From assembly GCA_029817715.1 (NCBI GenBank), contig JARUPY010000463.1, positions 38,700 to 102,699 of the forward strand: DNA of 64,000 bases, read 5' to 3'. Below the pieces are notes generated by a model that saw nothing but the letters and a program-made list of their open reading frames with translations, ran no database searches and was not told the DNA's origin. Made by a program: the position numbers and the translations under genes. This DNA comes from Melastoma dodecandrum. Lineage: Eukaryota; Streptophyta; Magnoliopsida; Myrtales; Melastomataceae. Of this stretch, positions 22,416-37,025 are shown in pieces. Position 1 is the first letter of the stretch. Each line of letters begins with the position of its first letter.

Positions 22416-22570
22416 GGGTAAGGTTCCTTTTTACCCCGTAAAAACAAAAAATTTGGCATTTAAGGTAAGAGTTTCAAAAATTCCTAATTTACCGCCCTTT
22501 CACTTTTTGTCTTTTTTAAATAACTTATTATACCCCATAATTTTGAAAAACTTTCAATTAAGTCCTTGAA

Positions 22571-24670
22571 ATGGCTGGAGAAGAAAAATCTTCGCGAACT
22601 CCTTCTGGAACTCCGTCACGGCAAGAGTTCGTCCCAGAGTCTAGATTATCTCCCTTTGGAATTAGCAAGAGTATAAACGATATGTTAACTCAGCTAACCG
22701 TTCAAGGGGGAGCAGAGAGTCTTGAGAGCCGAAACTTTCTCGATCAGGAAGTAGGCTCTATAGTAAACAAGATGTTAGACTCTATAGAGCAAGAAAGACG
22801 TTTAAAAAGGCCTGAAGCAGAGGCTACGTCTGGACTGGAGAGTACGTCAGGAAAACCAGTCGAACGATTGAATCTGGGAGGAAGAAATTCCAAACAGAAT
22901 CAAGGCAAGAGTGTGGATGAAATGTATAAGGAGTCGGTGGCTCCTTACATTTTAGACTCACAAAAGCGAAGTGCGAACTTGAACTCTCAAAGTGGAGAGT
23001 TGGCGAAAGACTTAAGGAAAGCCTTAGGTCTGGCAGAAGATACTTCAGTTCATTTAGACAATCGAACGTTTAACGAACCGGTAACGGCGAAGAGGGAAAT
23101 TTACAGGCCCGACTATCCTCATCGAACTAAACAAGAGTTTATTCCAAGGGATAATGTATTAAAGCCAATAATTACCCCTGGTGCTTTTCTGGACATTGAT
23201 TGTGAGAAGCACGTATCTGAAAAGATAGATGAGTGGTTATCACTAATTTGAATGACGGCGTCCGCAGGGATATTATCTCCTGGATCAGCTTATGAATTAT
23301 GTGTTGCAGCCCTCATGGGAACGGCGCAAAAATATTGGAAATCTTTGGTGGCTCATACTGACATCAAAGAGAAAATAGATCAAGCGCTGACCGTTGATGG
23401 TGTGTTAGCAATCATCGCTGATGCATTAAAACGGGAGTTCTGTGGTTTTTCATTATCCACTGAGACTGTGGAAAAAGAGCAGTCATTGAACGCTCTAGTT
23501 AAACTACAGATCTGTGATATGTGCTGGTTTGATAGCTACGTGTGTTAATTCCAGAAGTATTACTACAATCTGGATGTAGTATCTCAACAGTTCATATTGG
23601 GAACCTTTTTTGCAAAACTTCCAGAACCCTGGCCGGAAGTTGCGCAAAAGGCCTATGAATTACTTCTGAGTGAGGAAAAGATTGTCTCTGGACTCGGAGG
23701 AAAAATTCAGGCGGTTAAGTACGCAATGCGGAAGGCATGTACTGAGCTCCAAGTAAAGGAGGCAGCTAAGAAGCTGCCATACTTGAATAATTCTCAAATT
23801 GAGTATGTACCTGGAAGATATGGACGCGATACTCGCAGTTCTTCGGGAGACTCGTTGAGGACGAAAAACTTTCCCCGAAAAAGAAAATTTGTTGGGTATA
23901 ACAAAAAGAAAGTTTGGCCCAAGAAGGACTTCCAGCGCAAGCAAAGGGGAGGTTCTGCTTACAAGCCCAGAAGGTTTGTAAGGAGACGGGATAACCTAAA
24001 AGACAAAGATATGATCGATGCCTTTAAGCGTAAGCATGGCAGAAAGCCTAAATGTCCAAAGGGAAAACCGTTGAGCAGCTGCAATTGCTGCTGGTTTTGC
24101 GGTTCGAAAGATCACAAGGCGAATAGTTGTCCAAAGAAAAACCAGATGAGAGAAAGACTCCGTATGGTATTCTTAGACGACAGGAGTCATGAGGAAGAAG
24201 TCCTTGCTTATGAACCAATCGATGAGCAAGAGATTTCCGACTTAGACTCGAAAGTAGAGTCGATTTACGAGGTAGTGTCAGACTATGATACAGACTCGGA
24301 CGATGACTCTGATCTCTGGAAAATGCATCTGTTCATGTTGAGAGCGGAGCAAAACGGAGATGGTGATGAGATGGTTACTTTGGAAGCATCGAATCAGGTA
24401 CTGGAGGAATCCCACCAGTACGAAGATCCATCTCAGTCAGTGCTGGAATTGAGGTTGCCCAATGTTAACGTAAGAGAAGTCTATAATGTGTCAAGATTCA
24501 ATTTTAGATCGATAATAGACATCTCACAAACAGAGGCAACGGCTCAAGTTACAAGCACAGAACTTGAGACTTTGGATATCCCATTACTCAATGTACAACG
24601 CATTAGGGAAACCATGCAACGTGCGAGAGGTGTATATAACTATATACACATTGGGTTAATCCAAGTATGA
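22571..24670 (+). pseudogene. Endogenous caulimovirid arm A: N-terminal and coat-protein region
   Basis: First part of the viral polyprotein. A hydrophilic N-terminal section is followed by a coat/gag-like helical region and a basic Lys/Arg-rich stretch (about 23860-24000). Then comes a CCHC zinc knuckle of the CxCxxCxxxxHxxxxC form (about 24078-24137), typical of caulimovirid coat proteins, and an acidic tail. In the family the coat protein packs the DNA genome. The reading is broken by stops at 23249-23251, 23546-23548 and 24668-24670. The first two are not shared with arm B. No full protein can be made from this copy. Confidence 0.85.
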
Positions 24671-25585
24671 CTGATTCCGCTATTTCATCTCCCAGCGGAT
24701 AGTCCTGTGGTAGCAGCTGTGATCGATAAACGATGAAGAGAGTTTAGAGATCAGCTGATATCAGGTATACAGGCCAACCTAGCACACGGTCCTGTATGGT
24801 TCCAGGTCCATCCAAACTTCATGATGGCCCTGAACGATCACTGTTTGGGAAATTCATTAACCTTAAGGATCAAATCAATGAATATGGATAGAATGAATTC
24901 CCAGGCCAAGTTTTTGGCGTATCACACTAGGATAATCTACATATTGGTAAATACCACTAGTCCTGGTGTGAGGAACATCTCAAGACTCACTGAGTTTTTT
25001 GAGGAAGGTCATAATAACTACCAACAATTTCATAGGCGAGAGGTAAACCCATTAGAGTTAACCTGGCCAAGAAATTGGGTTATGACTGAACCAGGTAGTA
25101 GCTCTAGACCGATTAGTGCGGCTAATATCCGACAAAGAGGTAACGAGATTACTTTAATGTTGGGTGAACCGTCTAGAGATAGTTTTAGAGCTGATAGGCA
25201 TCTGCCTATGAGGATGCCACTCCTGAGAGAGCCAAGATCACATACGCTCTCTGATGTTTCTTCTAGAGCTAGTGATGTGGGAGATGACATAATTGTGTCC
25301 CGACCAGCAGAGGCATCTGTTCCACCACTAATAGAAGAAATGTCTCGAAGGTCTGTTGATTCGAGAGCCCCGTCGCAACATACGGGTAGGATCGTGGGGT
25401 ATAGACAGGTATCATTACCAGTTTATGAAGACCCTGTAGACCAAACGAGAGAGGAATCTATACGGATGATGAGGGTTAACTATCCAGATAACTCTTTGTC
25501 CAGTATTCCTGAAGTTTGTAAGGTTATTGAGCAGATAGCCGAGCAAAGGTCTATACCAATAGACGAAATCTGGAGGATGATATAA
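24671..25585 (+). pseudogene. Endogenous caulimovirid arm A: movement-protein-like region and linker
   Basis: The section around 24640-25020 resembles the 30K-superfamily movement proteins of plant pararetroviruses, which widen plasmodesmata for cell-to-cell spread. Its cues are the VHPNF-type and LRIKSMN-type segments and the NTTSPG turn. A Ser/Arg-rich linker of about 180 residues follows. The frame is broken by stops at 24733-24735 and 25583-25585. The identification rests on my recognition of the general pattern. Confidence 0.65.
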
Positions 25586-27681
25586 CCATCCCAAGAAGTA
25601 CCTAAGAATATCGGGTTTAGTGTCAGGAAGGAAGACTTGAGCACATATGTCGCTCTAACTTTCAAGTTTCCTGGATACTATGAGTATTCTTTGGATACTC
25701 TGATAGACACTGGGTGTAGCATAACTTGTGCAAGACTCAATGCTCTGCTAGATGAGTGGTGGGAACCACTGCAGAAACCCATCCACATGGTTAACGTCGA
25801 TGGTATGGCAACAATGGTTGGCCATAAGGCAAGAAACGTGCATGTCTTTATTGGTGGACAAAAATTCATCATTAAAAAGATTCTTGCACATCCTTTATTA
25901 GAGGCCGACATCATTATTGGTAACGCCTTTTTAAAGGGTCAAAAGGAAAACCTTCATTTTGTGCAGAATGAAAACGATGTTTCCATCGGTGGTGTAAAGA
26001 TAAGTATTCTACAAGAGCCTAGACTTCGGTTAAAATTTGGCTTTTATCCGGTAAAACGGACAGAATACTGTGGCGATATTCCATGTGAAAAGGCATTCAG
26101 AGTGCGAGCTCAACGTGGTGATATACGGTTGGATTCATGGGAACAAACCCTATTTTCTCCAACGGATACCAGGAGTTCTAACTGGTATGACGACTTGTTT
26201 CCAAAACACAAAGTGTGTATGGCTGTAAAGACAATAGGAACAAAATGGGATAAGTTCCTAGTAAAACTGGCCGATAATTTTAGTGAAGATCCACTAAAGT
26301 TATGGACTCGAAATAGCCTAAAGGCTAGATTTAGAGTTGAAAGATCCCGGAACCATTATAAGAGCCAGAAATATTACGTATACGGCTGAGATGGTTGAGG
26401 AGTTTGACAAACAAATTTCTGAGTTGCTTGGAAAAGGCTTGATTAGGGACAGTTACAGTCCACATTCTAGTCCTGCTTTTATGGTTATTAATCATGCCGA
26501 GCAGGTGCGAGGTAAAGCACGAATGGTTATAGATTATCGTCAGCTTAACCAAGCTACAAAAGACGATGGCTATAAGATTCCCACTGCAGGAGATTTAATT
26601 GATAGGGTGAGTCTGAGCTAACCAAAGTTCTTCTCTAGATTTGACTTGAAAAGTGGATACTGGCAAGTCAAGATGGAGGAAGAGTCAGTTCCTCTAACTG
26701 CCTTCAATGCTCCGCAAGGAATGTTTGAAGCCGTTCGGTCTGAAAAATGTTCCAGGCGTATTTCAGCGTAAAATGGATAATGCTTTCAAGCAAGTCCGAA
26801 AATTTTGTGCGGTCTATATTGACGATGTGTTAGTCTACAGTCAGACTGAAGACGATCACATGAGGCACCTAGATAAGGTGACTGATGTCTTCCGACAGGA
26901 GGGCATGATTCTATCAGAGAAAAAGATAGAATGGTTTAGGGAATCAGTTAATTTTCTAGGCATGGAGATTGAGCAGGGAAAAATTAAACTGCAAAATCAT
27001 ATTGCTGAGAAAATAGTTAATTTACCTGACAGACTTGAGGATAGAAAGCAAGTTCAAAGATTTTGTGCATGTGCTAACTATGCAAGAAAGTTTGTGAAAG
27101 ATCTTTCCCGAGATCTAAGTAGGATTTCGAAGAAAACCTCTTCTACAAATCCTTGGATATGGGAAGATGAAGATACTCAATCCATTAGAAGGAAAGCAAA
27201 GGTGAAAAATTTGCCACAACTAGCTTTGCCTTCTGACAAGGATGAGTTAGTCTTGGAAGTTGATGCTTATGAAAAATTTTGGGGAGCAGTCCTTTAAATG
27301 AAAGGATGAAAATTAGAACCGGTGTGCAAATACTGGTCGGGAAGCTTCAAGGGGTGCGAGCTACGGTACCCGATACATGAAAAAGAAGTATTAACCTTAA
27401 AATACGGAATAAAGGCTTTTTACATCTTTTTGGCACCAAAAGAATTTTTAGTGCGATCTGACTCGACCTATGTAAAAAGGTTTATGAGTCTGAACCTTAA
27501 GAAAGCTAGGCAAACTAGACTCTTAAGGTTGCAGGAATGGTATAAATACGAGGTCGAATACTTTCAGTCCGACCACAACATAATAGCTGACTCTCTCTCT
27601 AGAGAACTTGCAAACACCTCTCTTTCTAAAAGCTCTGCAGATGGATCCTGCTGCAAAGAGAAAGATATGATGGGGATGTAA
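25586..27681 (+). pseudogene. Endogenous caulimovirid arm A: aspartic protease, reverse transcriptase, RNase H
   Basis: Enzymes of viral DNA synthesis and polyprotein processing. The retropepsin-like protease has a DTG active site (about 25705-25715) and an IIIGN flap-side motif. The reverse transcriptase has the YIDD motif (about 26817-26830) with the usual preceding FDLKSGYWQ block. RNase H starts at about 27240 with an EVDA motif and runs to 27681. There is no integrase. Frames switch between protease and RT (about 26340) and again in the RT (about 26730). Stops lie at 26619-26621 and 27295-27297, among others. The stop at 26619 is also present in arm B. Confidence 0.88.
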
Positions 27682-27782
27682 GAATGAGGGACACTCCCGA
27701 AAGGTATGTCCTAACAAGGGAGATAGTGAGCATAGTGATGCTGGTTCCGTTTCAGGAATGAAGGCAGCAGTTCTCTGCTGGC
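27601..27782 (+). pseudogene. Endogenous caulimovirid arm A: truncated ORF2
   Basis: Start of the small zinc-knuckle ORF seen in full in arm B. Here it is cut off at the arm/loop boundary and has a stop and frame damage near 27680. It overlaps the RNase H end in another frame. Confidence 0.55.
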
Positions 27783-28162
27783 CTCTTCTGAGAAACAACC
27801 TTCGCCTTTCTCTCAGATCTAGCCACAGCTTCCTTGGGATTAGCTATCTCCTTCTGGAGATCTGGTTTCGCCTCACTCTTGGAGTCAGCCTTTGCTTTCT
27901 CCTTAAGTTCAGTCTTCCCCTTTTGGGAATCCGCAGTTTTCAGCTTCTTGGGACATTCGTAAGAACGATGTCCTAGTTGCTTACACTGCCAGCAGAGAAC
28001 TGCTGCTTTCGTTCCTGAAACGGAACCAGCATCACTATACTCACTTTCTCCCTTGTTAGGACATACCTTTCGGGAGTGTCCCTCCTTCTTGCATCCCCAG
28101 CATATCTTTCTCTTTGCAGCAGGATCCATCTGCAGAGTTTTTAGAAAGAGAGGTGTTTGCAA
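27752..28162 (-). CDS. Endogenous caulimovirid arm B: ORF2 with two CCHC zinc knuckles
   Basis: A 136-codon open frame overlaps the end of the RNase H frame by about 100 bases in a different frame. It has two CxxCxxxxHxxxxC zinc knuckles (CWGCKKEGHSRKVC and CWQCKQLGHRSYEC) about 35 residues apart, followed by a Lys/Glu/Ala-rich charged tail. Its last codons run past the loop into arm A sequence, so the true C terminus is unknown. Zinc knuckles of this type bind nucleic acid. A separate zinc-knuckle ORF downstream of RNase H is not something I associate with well-known caulimovirid genera. It is the least damaged frame of the locus. Confidence 0.65.
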   Translation of the reverse strand: MQTPLFLKTLQMDPAAKRKICWGCKKEGHSRKVCPNKGESEYSDAGSVSGTKAAVLCWQCKQLGHRSYECPKKLKTADSQKGKTELKEKAKADSKSEAKPDLQKEIANPKEAVARSERKAKVVSQKRPAENCCLHS

Positions 28163-30699
28163 GTTCTCTAGAGAGAGAGTCAGCTATTATGTTGTGGTCG
28201 GACTGAATGTATTCGACCTCGTATTTATACCATTCTTGCAACCTTAAAAGTCTCGTTTGCCTAGCTTCCTTAAGGTTCAGACTCATAAACCTTTTTACAT
28301 AGGTCGAGTCAGATCGCACTAAAAATTCTTTCGGTGCCAAAAAGATGTAAAAAGCCTTTATTCCATATTTTAAGGCTAATACTTCTTTTTCATGTATCGG
28401 GTACCGTAGCTCGCACCCCTTGAAGCTTCCCGACCAGTATTTGCACACTGGTTCTGGCTTTCGTCCTTTAATTTTAAGGACTGCTCCCCAAAATTCTTCA
28501 GAAGCATCAACTTCCAAGACTAACTCATCCTTGTCAGAAGGTAAAGCTAGTTGTGGCAAATTTTTTACCTTTGCTTTAATCATTCTAATGGATTGAGTAT
28601 CTTCATCTTCCCATATCCAAGGATTTGTAGAAGAGGTTTTCTTCGAAATCCTACTTAGATCTCGGGAAAGATCTTTCACAAACTTTCTTGCATAGTTAGC
28701 ACATCCACAAAATCTTTGGACTTGCTTTCTATCTTCAAGTCTGTCAGGAAAATTAACTATTTTCTCAGCAATATGATTTTGCAGTTTAATTTTTCCCTGC
28801 TCAATCTCCATGCCTAGAAAATTAACCGATTCCCTAAACCATTCTATCTTTTTCTCTAATAGAATCATGCCTTCTTGTCTGAAGACATCAGTCACTTTAT
28901 CTAAGTGCCTCATGTGATCGTCTTCAGTCTAACTGTAGACTAACACATCGTCAATATAGACCGCACAAAATTTTTGGACTTGCTTGAAAGCATTATCCAT
29001 TTTGCGCTGAAATACGCCTGGAGCATTTTTCAGACCGAACGGCATAACCAGCCATTCAAACATTCTTTGCGGAGCATTGAAGGCAGTTAGAGGAACCGAC
29101 TCTTCCTCCATCTTGACCTGCCAGTATCCACTTTTCAAGTCAAATCTAGAGAAGAACTTTGGTTAGCTCAGACTCACCCTATCAATTAAATCTCCCGCAG
29201 TGGGAATCTTATAGCCATCGTCTTTTGTAGCTTTGTTAAGCTGACGATAATCTATAACCATTCGTGCTTTACCTCGCACCTGCTCGGCATGATTAATAAC
29301 CATAAAGGCAGGACTAGAATGTGGACTGTAACTGTCCCTAATCAAGCCTTTTCCAAGCAACTCAGGAATTTGTTTGACAAACTCCTCAACCATCTCAGCC
29401 GTATACGTAATATTTCTGGCTCTTATAATGGTTCCGGGATCTTTCAACTCTAATCTAGCCTTTAGGCTTTCGAGTCTATAACTTTAGTGGATCTTAACTA
29501 AAATTATCGGCCAGTTTTACTAGGAACTTATCCCATTTTGTTCCTGCTGTCTTTACAGCCATACACACTTCTTGTTTTGGAAACAAGTCGTCATACCACT
29601 TAGAACTCCTGGTATCCGTTGGAGAAAACATGGTTTGTTCCCATGAATCCAACCGTATATCACCACGTTGAGCTCGCACTCTGAATGCCTTTTCACATGG
29701 AGTATCGCCACAGTATTCTGTCCGTTTTACCGGATAAAAGCCAAATTTTAACCGAAGTCTAGGCTCTTGTAGAATACTTATCTTTACACCACCGATGGAA
29801 ACATCGTTTTCATTCTGCACAAAAGGAATGTTTTCCTTTTGACCCTTTAAAAAGGCGTTACCAATAATGATGTCGGCCTCTAATAAAGGATGTGCAAGAA
29901 TCTCTTTAATGATGAATTTTTGTCCACCAATAAATACAGGCACGTTTCTTGCCTTATGGCCAACCATTGTTGCCATACCATCGACGTTAACCATGTGGAT
30001 GGGTTTCTGCAGTGGTTCCCACCACTCATCTGGCAGAGCATTGAGTCTTGCACAAGTTATGCTACACTCAGTGTCTATCAGAGTATCCAAAGAATACTCA
30101 TAGTATCCAGGAAACTTGAAAGTTAGACCGACATATGTGCTCAAGTCTTCCTTCCTGACACTAAACCCGATATTCTTAGGTACTTCTTGGGATGGTTCTA
30201 TCATCTTCCAGATTTCGTCTATTAGTATAGACCTTTGCTCGGCTATCTGTTCAATAACCTTACAAACTTCAGGAATACTGGACAAAGAGTTATCTAGATA
30301 GTTAACCTTTATCATCCGTATAGATTCCTCTCTCGTTTGGTCTACAAGGTCTTCATAAACTGGTAATGATACCTGTCTATACCCCACGATCCTACCCGTA
30401 TGTTGCGACGGGGCTCTCGAATCAACAGACCTTCGAGACATTTCTTCTATTAGTGGTGGAGCAGATGTCTCTGCTGGTCGGGACACAATTATGTCCTCTC
30501 CCACATCACTAGCTCTAGAAGAAACATCAGAGAGCGTATGTGATCTTGGCTCTCTCATGAGTGGCATCCTCATAGGCAGATGCCTATCAGCTCTAAAACT
30601 ATCTCTAGACGGTTCACCCAACATTAAAGTAATCTCGTTACCTCTTTGTCGGATATTAGCCGCACTAATCGGTCTAGAGCTACTACCTGGTTCAGTCAT
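28056..30699 (-). pseudogene. Endogenous caulimovirid arm B: linker, protease, RT and RNase H
   Basis: Counterpart of arm A 25080-27681. The linker plus protease form one open frame (30699-29494), in which the first position of the protease DTG triad's glycine is changed (DTE read), so even here the active site is damaged. RT lies at 29447-28930 with the YIDD motif, interrupted by a stop at 29163-29165 (shared with arm A) and another at about 28929. RNase H to 28056 is an open frame of 285 codons that includes the end of RT. A frame break lies between protease and RT at about 29450-29495. Confidence 0.87.
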
Positions 30700-33224
30700 A
30701 ACCCAATTTCTTGGCCAAGTTAACTATAATGGGTTTACCTCTCGCCTATGAAATTGTTGGTAGTTATTATGACCTTCCTCGAACAACTCAGTGAGTCTTG
30801 ATATGTTCCTCACACCAGGACTAGTGGTATTTACCAATCGGTAGATTACCCTAGTGTGATATGCCAAAAACTTGGCCTGAGAATTCATTCTATCAATATT
30901 CATTGATTTGATCCTTAATGTTAATGAATTTCCCAAACAGCGATCGTTTAGAGCCATCATGAAGTTTGGATGGACCTGGAACCATACAGGACCGTGTGCT
31001 AGGTTGGCCTGTATACCTGATATCAGCTGATCTCTAAACTCTCGCCATCGTTTATCGATCACAGCTGCTACCACAGGACTATCCGCTGGGAGATGAAATA
31101 GCGGAATCAGTCCTACTTAGATTAACCCAATGTGTATATAGTTATATACACCTCTTGCACGTTGCATGGTTTCCCTAATGCGTTGTACGTTGAGTAATGG
31201 GATATCCAAAGTCTCAAGTTTCGTGCTTGTAACTTGAGCCGTTGCCTCTATTTGTGAGATGTCTATTATCGATCTAAAATTGAATCTTGACACATTATAG
31301 ACTTCTCTTACGTTAACAATGGGCAACCTCCATTCCAGCACTGACTGGGATGGATCTTCGTACTGGTGGGATTCCTTCAGTACCTGATTCGATGCTTCCA
31401 AAGGAACCATCTCATCACCATCTCCGTTTTGCTTCGCTCTCATCATGAACAGATGCATTTTCCAGATATCAGAGTCATCGTCCGAGTCTGTATCATAGTC
31501 TGACACTACCTCGTAAATCGACTCTACTTTCGAGTCTAAGTCGGAAATCTCTTGCTCATCGATTGGTTCATAAGCAAGGACTTCTTCCTCATGACTCCTG
31601 TCGTCTAAGAATACCATACGGAGTCTTTCTCTCCTCTGGTTTTTCTTTGGACAACTATTCGCCTTGTGATCTTTCGAACCGCAAAACCAGCAGCAATTGC
31701 AGCTGCTCAACGGTTTTCCCTTTGAACATTTAGGCTCTCTGCCATGCTTACGCGTAAAGGCATCGATCCTATCTTTGTCTTTTAGGTTATCCCGTCTCCT
31801 TACAAACCTTCTGGGCTTGTAAGCAGAACCTCCCATTTGCTTGCACTGGAAGTCCTTCTTGGGCCAAACTTTCTTTTTGTTATACCCAACAAACTTTCTT
31901 TTTCGGGGAAAGTTTTTCGTCCTCAACGAGTCTCCCGAAGAACTGCGAGTATCGCATCCATATCTTCCAGGTACATACTCAATTTGAGAACAACAGCTCT
32001 TATTCAAGTATGGCAGCTTCTTAGCTGCCTCCTTTACTTGGAGCTCAGTACATGCCTTTCGCATTGCGTACTTAACCGCCTGAATTTTTCCTCCGAGTCC
32101 AGAGACAATCTTTTCCTCACCCAGAAGTAATTCATAAGCCTTTTGCGCAACTTCCGGCCAGGGTTCAGGAAGTTTTGCAAAAAAGGTTCCCAATATGAAC
32201 TGTTGAGATACTACATCCATATTGTAGTAATACTTCTGGAATTCACACACGTAGCTATCAAACCAGCACATATCACAGATCTGTAGTTTAACTAGAGCGG
32301 TCAATGACTGCTCTTTTTCCACAGTCTCGGTGGATAATGAAAAACCACAGAACTCCCGTTTTAATGCATCAGCGATGATTGCTAACACACCATCAACGGT
32401 CAGCGCTTGATCTATTTTCTCTTTAATGTCAGTATGAGCCACCAAAGATTTCCAATATTTTTGCGCCGTTCCCATGAGGGCTGCAACACATAATTCATAA
32501 ACTGATCCAGGAGATAATATCCCTGCGGACGCCGTCATTCGAATTAGTGATAACCACTCATCTATCTTTTCAGATACGTGCTTCTCACAATCAATGTCCA
32601 GAAAAGCACCAGGGGTAATTATTGGCTTTAATACATTATCCCTTGGAATAAACTCTTGTTTAATTCGATGAGGATAGTCGGGCCTGTAAATTTCCCTCTT
32701 CGCAGTTACCAGTTCGTTAAACGTTCAATTGTCTAAATGAACTGGAGTATCTTCTGCCAGACCTAAGGCTTTCCTTAAGTCTTTCGCCAACTCTCCACTT
32801 TGATAGTTCAAGTTCGCACTTCGCTTTTGTGAGTCTAAAATGTAAGGAGCCACCGACTCCTTATACATTTCATCCACACTCTTGCATTAATTCTGTTTGG
32901 AATTTCTTCCTCCCAGATTCAATCGTTCGACTAGTTTTCCTGACGTACTCTCCAGTCCAGACGTAGCCTCTGCTTCAGGCCTTTTTAAACGTCTTTCTTG
33001 CTCTATAGAGTCTAACATCTTGTTTACTATAGAGCCTACTTCCTGAGCGAGAAAGTTTCGGCTCTCAAGACTCTCTGCTCCCCCTTGAACGGTTAGCTGA
33101 GTTAACATATCGTTTATACTCTTGCTAATTCCAAAGGGAGACAATCTAGACTCTGGGACAATCTAGACTCTTGCCGTGACGGAGTTCCAGAAGGAGTTCC
33201 CGAAGATTTTCTTTCTCCAACCAT
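30700..33224 (-). pseudogene. Endogenous caulimovirid arm B: N-terminal, coat and movement-protein regions
   Basis: Counterpart of arm A 22571-25080. The coat region is better kept: 32538-31117 is a 473-codon frame holding the basic stretch, the CCHC knuckle (about 31655-31715) and the acidic tail. The N-terminal part is broken by a short tandem duplication (about 33140-33175), a stop near 32887 and a frame shift. The movement-protein-like part (31116-30724) is open for 116 codons. Confidence 0.85.
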
Positions 33225-33380
33225 TTCAAGGACTTAATTGAAAGTTTTTCAAAATTATGGGGTATAATAAGTTATATGAATAAGACAAAAAGTGAAAGGG
33301 TGGTAAATTGGGAATTTTTGAAACTCCTACCTTAAATGCCAAAATTTTTTGTTTTTGCGGGGTAAAAAGGAACCTTACCC

Positions 33381-33723
33381 GGTGTCGAAAGGTTACGTGT
33401 CGGTTGGAGTGCAGTGCAAACCTTCATGTGCACCATTCGCAACAGATTCAATAAATAGATCACCACAGTTTGCATCTCCCGGAAATCTGCCCGCAGCATC
33501 TGTATATGTACAGAGTCATAAGCTACCTAGCAAATCTAAATGGAAAACAACAATACGAAAAACCCACATCAAAATACTCGGATCCAAAAGCTTGCAAAGA
33601 AAATCAGTCAGAATGGACACACTAGTCCCAGGAGCTCAAAGGTGATCATAATTTCGAAAGAAGACTGCAATAAAAAGTTCGATAAATCCCGAGCGACAAT
33701 CGCCAGTCTAGGAACGAGAATGC
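33381..33723. other. Gap between viral repeat and CK2-alpha 3' end
   Basis: About 340 bases, likely including the CK2-alpha 3' UTR. No gene seen. Confidence 0.5.

Positions 33724-37025
<3,302 letters not shown>

Larger units (their letters stand above)
22416..33380. repeat. Large inverted repeat of an endogenous pararetrovirus (tail-to-tail)
   Basis: Arm A (22416-27782, +) and arm B (27988-33380, -) are near-identical reverse complements, separated by a 205-bp loop (27783-27987). Both arms begin at the same base, GGGTAAGGTTCC (22416; inverted at 33380), about 155 bases before the viral start codon. At the loop side, arm A ends inside ORF2, in the sequence GCAGTTCTCTGCTGGC, while arm B continues through the loop as viral sequence. 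The arms differ by scattered substitutions, small indels and unshared stops. No LTRs, integrase or clear target duplication are visible, consistent with an integrated DNA virus copy, not an LTR element. Confidence 0.92.

Noticed and set aside
22571..33224. LTR retrotransposon (Gypsy) interpretation
   Set aside because: RT and RNase H look similar, but there are no LTRs and no integrase, and a coat-type zinc knuckle plus a movement-protein-like region are present.
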